The notes under the pieces are model-generated. The model was not told the origin of the DNA. It saw only the letters and a program-made list of their open reading frames with translations, and made no database searches. 8,183 bases of DNA from Clostridia bacterium (GTDB lineage: Bacteria > Bacillota_A > Clostridia > Oscillospirales > Acutalibacteraceae), in the NCBI GenBank assembly GCA_024699005.1, contig JAILQN010000267.1, positions 1 through 8,183 of the forward strand, given 5' to 3'. Below, piece by piece: positions 1-6,197 of this stretch (position 1 is its first letter; every line of letters starts with the position of its first letter). Position numbers and translations under genes: made by a program.

Positions 1-60
1 GGTTCAAAGTGTTGTTTTTGTTATTGTTCTTCGGGCAAAAAACTGAATATAAACGCTGAT

Positions 61-94
61 ATAAGAACGGGGCGCGTCTGCGTCCCGTTCTTAT
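61..94 (-). terminator. Hairpin after the hydrolase gene, probable terminator
   Basis: An 11-bp perfect inverted repeat (ATAAGAACGGG at 61-71 against CCCGTTCTTAT at 84-94) begins 10 bases past the hydrolase stop. Three further inner C-G pairs (73-75 with 80-82) can form around a four-base loop. The position fits a terminator for the leftward operon, but no clean U-run follows on the minus strand; the nearest T6 is about 20 bases further on. The inner junction is G-U in plus-strand RNA and A-C in minus-strand RNA, so the fold is slightly better for plus transcripts. It could also serve as a transcript-stabilising hairpin or a weak bidirectional terminator. Confidence 0.45.
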
Positions 95-104
95 GATTCC
101 GGTT

Positions 105-1661
105 TTATCTTATCGCGTCCGCTATGCTTTCGATTATCGCGCGTATCCTTTCCGTTACAGCCCGGAAGAAGTTCTTTATCTTCTCTATAAAATTATACTG
201 TATCGGCTCGACTGCCGCGTCAGCCTCCGTAGCGGGCAGGAAGGTCGGTTCTGCCGGATCATAATTCAGGAACTGCGGATATCGTTCGTCCGCGAAAACG
301 TCGGTAATATCGTCGTTCCCCAGCGCGTCGTACATGGCGTATATCTGATCCGGGATCGCGTGATTTACGTTTTTGACGTACCAGGTGTTGTCCGGGAAAA
401 GTCCCGTGGAGGCGTCTATCTGCCTGTCGGGGGAGACGTAGGCGCCGAATCCGGCTTCCGTTCTTTCTGTGATATATTTCTCTGAAAGCGCGCCGTCAAG
501 GCGGGAGCACTCCGCCCCGAAGCCCTTATACCGTACGCCGGTAAGGTTGTCGCCGACCTCGCACGCGTCTTTTGAGAGAGGATACATCGGGAAGCCGTAT
601 TCCACGATATCCGCAAAAACCACTCCGGCGTCCTGCATTCCGGATACCATCTCCGGCAGCGACGCGGCGACCTCGCGGAACGCGGAGGCTTTATCTATGA
701 AATATGAGTATTCCTCTTTCAGTTCATCCGTTGGGAACAGGTATTCCACTGCCTCGTCAAAACGCTGATACACCGTGCTCCAGGCGCCAAGACCCCGGGC
801 GTAGTACATCCTCAGGAAAGGGGCGAAAAGCGGGTCTTTGAGCTGACGGTACATCCTGTTCACCACAGCGGCCGTAAGCTCTATGCCGTATGTGTTTTTC
901 AGTATGTCGGCGGCCTTCATTATCAGTTCGATCGTTTCGCCGGCGTCGGGGCCGAGCAGGTTTTTCAGTGTGGCTTCCGATTTTATGAAATTCTGAAGGT
1001 CTGTGCCGTCGATATAAACGTTTCCGCTGAATATGCCTTCCACGTAGTGGACGCCGTTCATCGCCGGATCGCTCAGGATAAACGCTTTGAGCCCCGAATA
1101 ATTGCGCGGCCGTTCGTATTTGTCAACGTAAGCCGTCGCGTAGGCGCTGCCTTCGCAGCGGCCGATGACAACGACTTTTTCACAGCCCGTTGACGCGCGC
1201 AGTTCGTCGATCAGCTCCGCTATTTCGTCGGCGGTGTCAAGGGGCGACATCCGCTCGTAAGGCCAGTAGTTCCAGCTGTAGCCGTCGTTATCGGGATTGT
1301 AAAGATTTGAATGAGAGCCCTCGGGCACGGCGCCGTCAAGGGCGGGAGCGTAATGCTCGTAAGCCGGAGCCATGGTCTCAAGGAACAGGGTTGTCCAGTC
1401 GTCCCAGCAGCCTGTCAGCAGACCTTTTGCAAGCATCGGTATGCCGTCGGGTATGAGTTTGGAGATATACTCGCCGTCGTCATACAGCGCGACCTCGCCT
1501 TCGGGCGTGTCGTAGACCGTGTTCGAAGTGCCGTGTATCATGATCATCGGCGTGCGCAGGGAAAGCGAGTAGTCTTCCGATGCGTAAGCGGCGCATGCGC
1601 AGCCGGAAATCAGAAGAATAAAGCTCAGAAGTAAGGAAATTGTTTTTTCATCTGAATTCAC
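105..1661 (-). CDS. Secreted alpha/beta hydrolase (lipase/esterase-like) with GxCxG elbow
   Basis: Predicted exported serine/cysteine-type hydrolase of 518 residues; substrate unknown, possibly a lipid or other ester. A hydrophobic signal segment (about residues 8-28) contains ISGC, so it could be a lipoprotein (Cys21) or be cleaved after AYA at about residue 27. The fold is suggested by PMIMIHGTS (oxyanion strand, residues 38-46), a strand plus elbow VVVIGRCEGSAYA (163-175), candidate acids Asp412 or Asp416, and a late histidine, His434 in VNHAIPD. The elbow has Cys169 where serine is usual, as in dienelactone hydrolases. A large insert of mixed helices lies between elbow and acid. The C-terminus, about residues 488-518, is a charged amphipathic helix. 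The reading frame opens at GTG 1661, but that codon sits inside the ribosome binding site of an out-of-frame ATG at 1651, so the true start is doubtful. It has its own promoter (1730-1759) and a hairpin downstream. Hydrolase class is fairly sure; the reaction is not. Confidence 0.8.
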   Translation of the reverse strand: MNSDEKTISLLLSFILLISGCACAAYASEDYSLSLRTPMIMIHGTSNTVYDTPEGEVALYDDGEYISKLIPDGIPMLAKGLLTGCWDDWTTLFLETMAPAYEHYAPALDGAVPEGSHSNLYNPDNDGYSWNYWPYERMSPLDTADEIAELIDELRASTGCEKVVVIGRCEGSAYATAYVDKYERPRNYSGLKAFILSDPAMNGVHYVEGIFSGNVYIDGTDLQNFIKSEATLKNLLGPDAGETIELIMKAADILKNTYGIELTAAVVNRMYRQLKDPLFAPFLRMYYARGLGAWSTVYQRFDEAVEYLFPTDELKEEYSYFIDKASAFREVAASLPEMVSGMQDAGVVFADIVEYGFPMYPLSKDACEVGDNLTGVRYKGFGAECSRLDGALSEKYITERTEAGFGAYVSPDRQIDASTGLFPDNTWYVKNVNHAIPDQIYAMYDALGNDDITDVFADERYPQFLNYDPAEPTFLPATEADAAVEPIQYNFIEKIKNFFRAVTERIRAIIESIADAIR

Positions 1662-1663
1662 CT
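1649..1663 (-). promoter_or_regulatory. Ribosome binding site and out-of-frame ATG of the hydrolase
   Basis: On the minus strand AGGTGA (1663-1658) is followed after six bases by ATG (1651-1649), the same arrangement as for the ThuA-like gene (GAGGTGA then ATG AAA AAA). From this ATG the sequence reads ATG AAA AAA CAA and meets a stop six codons later (TGA, 1627-1625). One extra A in the A6 run (1648-1643) would give MKKTISLLLS, a textbook signal peptide start that joins the long frame. The GTG that opens the long frame (1661) overlaps this binding site and has no site of its own. Confidence 0.7.
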
Positions 1664-1671
1664 GTTTGGTT

Positions 1672-1706
1672 TTAGTGTTTAGTTTTTAGTTTTTAGTTTG
1701 GAGTTT
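1672..1706. repeat. Five tandem heptamers (TTAGTTT) in the hydrolase leader
   Basis: Five 7-base units in register: TTAGTGT, three copies of TTAGTTT, then GGAGTTT, with AG recurring exactly every seven bases (1674, 1681, 1688, 1695, 1702). On the coding strand the unit reads AAACTAA. The block lies between the predicted transcription start (about 1722) and the ribosome binding site at 1663-1658, so it would be in the untranslated leader. Copy-number change by slippage would alter leader length but not the protein. Confidence 0.8.
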
Positions 1707-1729
1707 TGAAAATACATCTGACAGAAAAC

Positions 1730-1759
1730 AGTATATATCAATTAACAGATAATTGTCAA
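1730..1759 (-). promoter_or_regulatory. Sigma-70/SigA-type promoter for the hydrolase
   Basis: A perfect -35 box TTGACA (1759-1754) and a -10 box TATACT (1735-1730) are separated by 18 bases. The TGA stop codon of the upstream oxidoreductase gene (1758-1756) is inside the -35 box, so the two units are packed without spare sequence and readthrough from the upstream operon is likely as well. An alternative -10, TATATA with a TGA extension, sits two bases earlier. Predicted start of transcription is near 1722. Confidence 0.75.
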
Positions 1760-2856
1760 CCAAAACTGCAGCCGGGTTTCAGCGCGTCCTGCCTCCCGAA
1801 TCCGCCCGCCAGCTTCACTTCGCGCCCCAGATCGGAGGATTCATGGAATGCGCACATCATATCCAGCACGTGGAAGGTCTGGGTATAGTTCGCCCTCGCC
1901 TGCCTGCCTTCTCTTATTGCGAGGCACATATCCGCGACGCCTATGCCGCGGCTGTTTTCGCAGTAGCCGAAGACGACGGGCACGTCCTGATATCCGCCGC
2001 CCGCGGAGGTCATCATCCTGACCGGACCGCCGAAGCCGTTGGGGTCGGGCACCTGAATGCTCCCGCGGGAGCCGAAGATCTCTATGCACGCCTGGTGGTC
2101 GTCGTATACGTCAAAGCTGGTGGTCAGAGTGCCGATCGCGCCGTTTCTGAATCTGATAAGCCCTGCGATATGCGTCGGTACGTCCACGTCTATAAGGGTG
2201 CCGCAGAGCGGCTGAGAGGTGATGAGCCTTTGGGGGAAGGTTATGCGGGTGAAAGCCATAACGCTTTCGGCGGGTCCCGCTAAATTCGCCAGCGCGGTAA
2301 GGTAATAGGGCCCCATATCGAACATCGGACCGCCGCCTGCCTTGTAATAGAACTCCGGACCGGGATGCCATGATTCATGCCCTCTGCAGCGCATGGAGGC
2401 GTTTACCGCCACCACGTCGCCTATCCAGCCGTCGTCAATAAGCTTGCGGCAGGTCTGTATGCCGCCGCCCATGAAGGTATCCGGAGCGCCGCCCAGCATA
2501 AGGCCCTTTTCCTTCGCCAGTGCGACCTGCTTTTCGCCGTCTTCGCGGCAGATCGCCAGCGGCTTTTCGCAGTAGGCGTGCTTGCCTGCTTCAAGAGCCA
2601 TCATATTTACCGGGCAGTGCTGATCGGGCGTCGTGATGTTGAGGATGAACTCTATCTCATCATCCGCCATTATCTCCCCGTCGGTGAAATACGCTTTCGG
2701 GATGCCGTACTTCTTCTGCGCCTCAAGCGCTCTTTCGGGTATTATATCGCAGACGGCGACGACGTTCACGACTTTCGAGAACATCCCCGTCAGGTTCGTA
2801 AGATAAATGCCGCTGATATTTCCGCAGCCAACTATGCCTACGTTTACTTTTTTCAT
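1756..2856 (-). CDS. Gfo/Idh/MocA-family NAD(P)-dependent oxidoreductase
   Basis: Cytoplasmic sugar or polyol dehydrogenase-type enzyme of 366 residues, a normal length for the family. The N-terminal Rossmann fold starts directly with VGIVGCGNIS (residues 6-15, GxGxxS), a second strand ends in VAVCD (33-37), and the signature CEKP lies at 96-99 with catalytic Lys98. The C-terminal domain has GGGPMFDMGPYY (174-185); the histidine usual in the DxGxH motif is replaced by tyrosine (Tyr184), which suggests a distinct subgroup. ATG 2856 is supported by GAGGT six bases upstream, located in the end of the preceding gene. The ATGA overlap with the DUF4838 gene implies translational coupling. ThuB of the trehalose pathway of Sinorhizobium belongs to this family, so a ThuA-like gene in the same operon makes oxidation or reduction of a keto-glycoside plausible. 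The substrate is not determined. Confidence 0.93.
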   Translation of the reverse strand: MKKVNVGIVGCGNISGIYLTNLTGMFSKVVNVVAVCDIIPERALEAQKKYGIPKAYFTDGEIMADDEIEFILNITTPDQHCPVNMMALEAGKHAYCEKPLAICREDGEKQVALAKEKGLMLGGAPDTFMGGGIQTCRKLIDDGWIGDVVAVNASMRCRGHESWHPGPEFYYKAGGGPMFDMGPYYLTALANLAGPAESVMAFTRITFPQRLITSQPLCGTLIDVDVPTHIAGLIRFRNGAIGTLTTSFDVYDDHQACIEIFGSRGSIQVPDPNGFGGPVRMMTSAGGGYQDVPVVFGYCENSRGIGVADMCLAIREGRQARANYTQTFHVLDMMCAFHESSDLGREVKLAGGFGRQDALKPGCSFG

Positions 2857-5234
2857 TTCTTTACCTCAGGTTTTTTATCTTTTATCAGCGAAACGGCGGT
2901 GATGACCAGCGCCGCGGCGATGACGGCTGTCTGGCAGTAGGACGATACCGTTATCGAGAACACCGGTTTAAGCCCGTGATATATGATCGTGTTTATCAGA
3001 AGAACGATGAGCTCATAGGGCAGGGCGGCGATAAGCAGCGAGAAGAATACCGAAAGCCGGAGCCGTTTGCCCCTGTGCGGCGTGAAGCCGTTTCTCGCGC
3101 AGAAGACGCAGAAGCAGAATCCGGCGACCGACAGCAGCATGACGGCGTCCACCGCGGCGTACAGCGCGAGCCGCGTCCATTCAACGAACAGAGCCCCCGA
3201 GTAAATGCCGGCGGCAAGCGCGGACGCGAACAGCAGGATCAGTCCGACGCCGTAAGCATGCCGCTTTCTGATAAATGCGAGGACCGCTGTCGCAATGCAG
3301 AGCAGCGCAAGAGCGCAGACGAGCGGGACGGTCAGCTGAGGCAGCCAGTTTTCGTTAAGGTTCCAGTATTCGGGATAAAAACCGTCTTGTACGCTGATAT
3401 CTTCAAGCAGACCTCCCTCTCTGAACCTTGTGATGCCCATGGCCTTTACGTCGTTCAACAGTTCGTTGACCTCCGTCCTGTTCGCCATATGGAAAGCACG
3501 TCTGAACTCGCCCGCGCCGGTCCGAGCCTTGTAATAGCGCCAGCTCAATTCCGCGCGTTTTATCCTCTCCGCCGCGTCGCTGTTGCCTGCTCCTTCGGTT
3601 TTTCCGAGCGCGGAAGCGAAAAGCCCGTCGACGTATTTCACGTCCTCTTCGGTCACGTCGTGCATGGAGCTTCTCATGCTGTTGTAGATGCCGAGATGAT
3701 GTCCGTCCTCATCGCCGGCGTGTTCCTTTGTGAAACCGACGAAATCAAGCATCTCGCCGGCTCCTTCGCCGTAGTACGCCTCGCAGAAAGCGCGGGTAAG
3801 CTCTTCTTCTTCCTCCGCAGTGACCTCGTCGCGCATCATGCAGGACAGCAGATACGCCCTCAGGTCGAACATTTCGCAGTTGCATTCGGACGCGTAATAT
3901 GCGCCTTCCTCATATATGCCGACCACGTTATGTTCGCGGAAAGTCTCTATATTCTGTCTCAGAACTCCGAAATTCGGGAAGATGCCCAGCGCGTTCGCGA
4001 AGTTGGTGACGTAATCCCAGACGTACAGCCTGTTTGAGAGTTCGCTCCAGTTTTCGAGGTCCCTCATTATTGCGGCGTTTCTCTCACAGTCAGGGTCGGC
4101 AAGAGCGTGCGAGAAGCAGCCTTCTATGGTGCAGAGGCGTACGCAGACGTTGTCTCTCGGTTTTATGCCGGTCGGCGCGGAGCGGGTGTACTGATATGCG
4201 AACGTGTCGACAACCGCGTCGGGATATTTCGTTCCGACCTCTTCTGCGATCTGATTGACGAACCATATCATGAGTCCAGACTGTCCGCCGTACTGTTCCG
4301 CGATCGCGCTGCAGTTATCGCACACGCAGTAATTCTGATTATCGTCCTGCGTAACGGATACTATGTTCAGAGCGGCTTCGGGGTCATATTTTTCGTCGAG
4401 TATGGCGATCACGTCCTGTTTCGCGCGCTCGACGACTTCCGGATTCGAAAGACAGAGCTGAGTCGGCTCGCGCTCACCTTTTCGCTCAGTCAGGGCGAAG
4501 TATTCCGGATGCGTCCCGAAAAGCTCTTCGGCGGGTACGATGTAGGTCGACAGCGAGTGGCAGAACAGGACGTAATTCACCTTGCCGCCGTGATCATGCT
4601 CAAGCGGGCTGTAAATGCCGTTCAGGCCGTTGGCGAGGGCGAATTCAACGTCGTGCGGGCTTATCCAGTCCGTGTCGGCGTATTCGAGCGTCGGCGTGTA
4701 TTCGTATGAATACGGGAAAGGGGCTTCGATCGTCCTGCTCTCCGGGACGGTCTTCACGTCAGCCGACCAGATCTCTGTTCCGCAGATCTTCCTCAGAAAG
4801 CCGTAAACGCCGTTGATAACGCCTCTTACGCCGCAGCCGTTTATATTGAAGACCGTAGGACCCATTTTTGCGGTTTCGCCCCAGGCGAGCGTGTAGCTGC
4901 CCGCCGGCGCGCCGGTTTCCGCGGACGTTTCCGCAAGCTGTATCACGCGGTCCGCGTCCGCTCCGGTCAGAGCAGACGACGGCAGTATCTCCGGCGTTTC
5001 GCCGGTTATCTGCGCGATATAGCTCTGCAGCGTCTTCGATGCGAAGTCGAAGGATCCGCTCCCGATATCGGGTATGATTATGGCGAGTTTCTCAGTGTCC
5101 GCGTCGAAAAAGACGCTCTTCTCCTCATCTGCGCTCCCGGTCTCCGCGAATGCGGGGACGCAAAGAGCTATGAGCAGGAACAGCGAGGCAAAAAGCGCCG
5201 CCGCCTTTTTTGTGAATGCTTTCGTTGTTATCAT
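2853..5234 (-). CDS. Secreted DUF4838 protein with five-helix membrane tail
   Basis: A 793-residue protein with three parts. Residues 1-30 form a signal peptide (basic MITTKAFTKK start, hydrophobic core, likely cut after AFA at 28-30). Residues about 45-165 resemble the N-terminal domain that precedes alpha-glucuronidase/hexosaminidase-type barrels (strands, then GVRGVINGVYGFLRKICG). Residues about 180-560 carry DUF4838 features: CVCDNC (303-308), AYQYT then DNVCVRLCTIE (346-371), LYVWDYVTNF (403-412), FPNFGVLRQNI, GIYEEGAYY (439-447) and AYYGEGAGEML. DUF4838 proteins are usually carbohydrate-related and of unproven activity. Unusually, residues 633-784 form five predicted membrane helices (about 633-655, 661-684, 687-712, 727-750, 759-784); the basic loops RKRH and HRGKRLR and the lysine-rich tail fit a cytoplasmic side, placing the large domain outside. 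ATG 5234 has AGGAG six bases upstream. Part of an operon with the ThuA-like and oxidoreductase genes. Confidence 0.88.
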   Translation of the reverse strand: MITTKAFTKKAAALFASLFLLIALCVPAFAETGSADEEKSVFFDADTEKLAIIIPDIGSGSFDFASKTLQSYIAQITGETPEILPSSALTGADADRVIQLAETSAETGAPAGSYTLAWGETAKMGPTVFNINGCGVRGVINGVYGFLRKICGTEIWSADVKTVPESRTIEAPFPYSYEYTPTLEYADTDWISPHDVEFALANGLNGIYSPLEHDHGGKVNYVLFCHSLSTYIVPAEELFGTHPEYFALTERKGEREPTQLCLSNPEVVERAKQDVIAILDEKYDPEAALNIVSVTQDDNQNYCVCDNCSAIAEQYGGQSGLMIWFVNQIAEEVGTKYPDAVVDTFAYQYTRSAPTGIKPRDNVCVRLCTIEGCFSHALADPDCERNAAIMRDLENWSELSNRLYVWDYVTNFANALGIFPNFGVLRQNIETFREHNVVGIYEEGAYYASECNCEMFDLRAYLLSCMMRDEVTAEEEEELTRAFCEAYYGEGAGEMLDFVGFTKEHAGDEDGHHLGIYNSMRSSMHDVTEEDVKYVDGLFASALGKTEGAGNSDAAERIKRAELSWRYYKARTGAGEFRRAFHMANRTEVNELLNDVKAMGITRFREGGLLEDISVQDGFYPEYWNLNENWLPQLTVPLVCALALLCIATAVLAFIRKRHAYGVGLILLFASALAAGIYSGALFVEWTRLALYAAVDAVMLLSVAGFCFCVFCARNGFTPHRGKRLRLSVFFSLLIAALPYELIVLLINTIIYHGLKPVFSITVSSYCQTAVIAAALVITAVSLIKDKKPEVKK

Positions 5235-5258
5235 ATTCCGCTCCTGTGGTTGTCAGAA

Positions 5259-5282
5259 CGTGTACGCTGCGCGCCGTACACG
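5259..5282 (-). other. Intercistronic stem-loop between ThuA-like and DUF4838 genes
   Basis: A perfect 8-bp inverted repeat, CGTGTACG (5259-5266) against CGTACACG (5275-5282), with an 8-base GC-rich loop. It starts one base after the stop of the ThuA-like gene and ends about 24 bases before the start of the DUF4838 gene. No U-run follows, so it is unlikely to be a full terminator. An RNA processing or stabilising element, or partial attenuation between the soluble and the membrane protein, is more likely. Confidence 0.55.
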
Positions 5283-5283
5283 G

Positions 5284-6009
5284 TCAATACATTTTCGCCG
5301 TGTTGGTATACTCCATCGGGTCGGGGCGGGTCTCGCGGAATATCCGCTTGCCCTCCGCCGCCCAGAGCATGCCTCTGCGCATCATCTCAAGCGCCTCGGG
5401 GATGTCGAAAACGTCGTTGTGGTGCCCAAGGGAGTTGTAATAGACCCTGCCGTGGCCCCAGCGTTTCGTCCATGCGACCGGCACGTCCACTTCTCCGTTG
5501 GCGGCGTGATAGTAATTGACCACCGGGTAACGGGTAGTCGCCAGCACCTCTATCGCCGGGTCGACGTGTACGTAATACTGCTCGGAGCTCACGTCAAAAT
5601 CGTCTATTCCCTCTGTAAGGGGGGAGGAGCCGCGGCGGATATTCACGCGGTAGGGCGTACCGTCCCCGCCCGGATGCGAGACCCACTGGCCGCCGGTCAT
5701 GAACTGCCACTCCGTGTCGTTGCGGAAGGAGTCGCACATGCCGCCGTGGCAGCCCGCGAGCCCCACGCCGTACATGCCTACGGCCTGCGCCGCCGCTCTC
5801 GACTGTTCGCCGGTTATATTGCCCATCGTCCAGACGGGGATCAGCAGATCAAGGTCGTTGAGCTCGTCGGTGCGCTCGGTCAGTATGTCGAGCGTGTCGC
5901 TGATCTCAACGTCAAAGCCCTCGTTTTTAAGTACCCCCGCGAAGCGCTCCGAGACCTGCACGGGTTCGTGCCCGTCCCATCCGCCCCGGATTATCCATGC
6001 TTTTTTCAT
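5284..6009 (-). CDS. ThuA-like domain protein
   Basis: A 241-residue cytoplasmic protein of the ThuA family, which has a class I glutamine amidotransferase-like fold. Visible hallmarks are IRGGWDGHEP (7-16), the strand and elbow GVGLAGCHGGMCDSF (81-95, with Cys87-His88), GGQWVSHPGG (106-115), QYYVHVDP (144-151) and the C-terminal GRVYYNSLGHHNDVFD (187-202). Full length for the family, no signal peptide. ATG 6009 is preceded by GAGGTGA five bases upstream; that site overlaps the stop of a 25-codon mini-gene. In Sinorhizobium ThuA acts with the Gfo/Idh/MocA protein ThuB in trehalose use by way of keto-trehalose, and a family member of that type is encoded two genes downstream here. Family assignment is firm. 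Trehalose as substrate is not implied; the biochemical role of most ThuA-like proteins is unsettled. Confidence 0.92.
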   Translation of the reverse strand: MKKAWIIRGGWDGHEPVQVSERFAGVLKNEGFDVEISDTLDILTERTDELNDLDLLIPVWTMGNITGEQSRAAAQAVGMYGVGLAGCHGGMCDSFRNDTEWQFMTGGQWVSHPGGDGTPYRVNIRRGSSPLTEGIDDFDVSSEQYYVHVDPAIEVLATTRYPVVNYYHAANGEVDVPVAWTKRWGHGRVYYNSLGHHNDVFDIPEALEMMRRGMLWAAEGKRIFRETRPDPMEYTNTAKMY

Positions 6010-6018
6010 TTGGTCACC

Positions 6019-6096
6019 TCAGTACAGTAACGACAGAATCAGTTTCAGGTAATTGATGATTCGTATAAAGGAATTGATTATAGGATTGTCGGACAT
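6019..6096 (-). CDS. 25-residue hydrophobic mini-protein upstream of the ThuA-like gene
   Basis: ATG at 6096 is preceded by a near-perfect ribosome binding site (GGAGGTGG, 6108-6101, five bases from the ATG counting GGAGGTG). The frame runs 25 codons to TGA at 6021-6019. The product begins MSDNPIINSF and continues as one hydrophobic, weakly basic helix (RIINYLKLILSLLY) that could insert in or lie on the membrane. Its stop codon is inside the GAGGTGA site of the ThuA-like gene, nine bases before that start, so translation is probably coupled. The promoter -10 box is so close (6116) that the predicted mRNA would begin about at the ribosome binding site. No run of one codon or a fold suggestive of classical attenuation is seen. 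It may be a leader that sets translation of the operon or a functional small membrane protein. I do not recognise a family. Confidence 0.65.
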   Translation of the reverse strand: MSDNPIINSFIRIINYLKLILSLLY

Positions 6097-6115
6097 GATC
6101 CCACCTCCGGGATAT

Positions 6116-6144
6116 ATTATAATCGGACAGTTCCGAAAAGTAAA
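6116..6144 (-). promoter_or_regulatory. Promoter of the ThuA/DUF4838/oxidoreductase operon
   Basis: A perfect -10 box TATAAT (6121-6116) with a -35 box TTTACT (6144-6139, four of six matches to TTGACA) at a 17-base spacing. It begins one base past the T-run of the terminator of the small lipoprotein gene, which insulates the two units. The predicted transcription start is near 6109, at the edge of the mini-gene's ribosome binding site, giving a leader of only about a dozen bases. Confidence 0.75.
6123..6136. promoter_or_regulatory. Palindrome in the operon promoter spacer, candidate operator
   Basis: TCGGA (6123-6127) and TCCGA (6132-6136) are a perfect 5-bp inverted repeat with a 4-base centre, lying wholly between the -35 and -10 boxes, a classic site for repressor binding. 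A further TGTCCGA occurs in the start of the mini-gene on the minus strand (6095-6089). No regulator gene is in the window, so the factor is unknown. A 5-bp palindrome can occur by chance. Confidence 0.4.
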
Positions 6145-6145
6145 C

Positions 6146-6180
6146 AAAAAAAAGAACATACCGGGAAAATGCCCGATATG
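6146..6180 (-). terminator. Rho-independent terminator of the small lipoprotein gene
   Basis: On the minus strand CATATCGGG (6180-6172) pairs with CCCGGTATG (6165-6157) in a 9-bp stem with one G-U pair and a 6-base loop, followed within three bases by eight T residues (6153-6146). It starts 17 bases past the stop of the lipoprotein gene and ends just before the next promoter. Confidence 0.9.
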
Positions 6181-6197
6181 ATCTGTTCCGTTTTACA

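Noticed and set aside
1..60. Possible gene end or start at the left edge
   Set aside because: The stretch is AT-rich with no ribosome binding site, promoter or continuing frame that I can support.
1643..1648. Programmed -1 ribosomal frameshift at AAAAAAC
   Set aside because: The heptamer is not in the X-XXY-YYZ phase relative to the ATG, and slippage two codons after the start would be unusual; an indel is simpler.
2976..4037. Long 353-codon open frame on the plus strand
   Set aside because: It is wholly antisense to the DUF4838 gene, whose protein has recognisable motifs; the plus-strand product has no domain-like pattern. High G+C makes such shadows common.
5074..6030. 318-codon open frame on the plus strand
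   Set aside because: It mirrors the ThuA-like gene and the start of the DUF4838 gene, both well supported on the minus strand.
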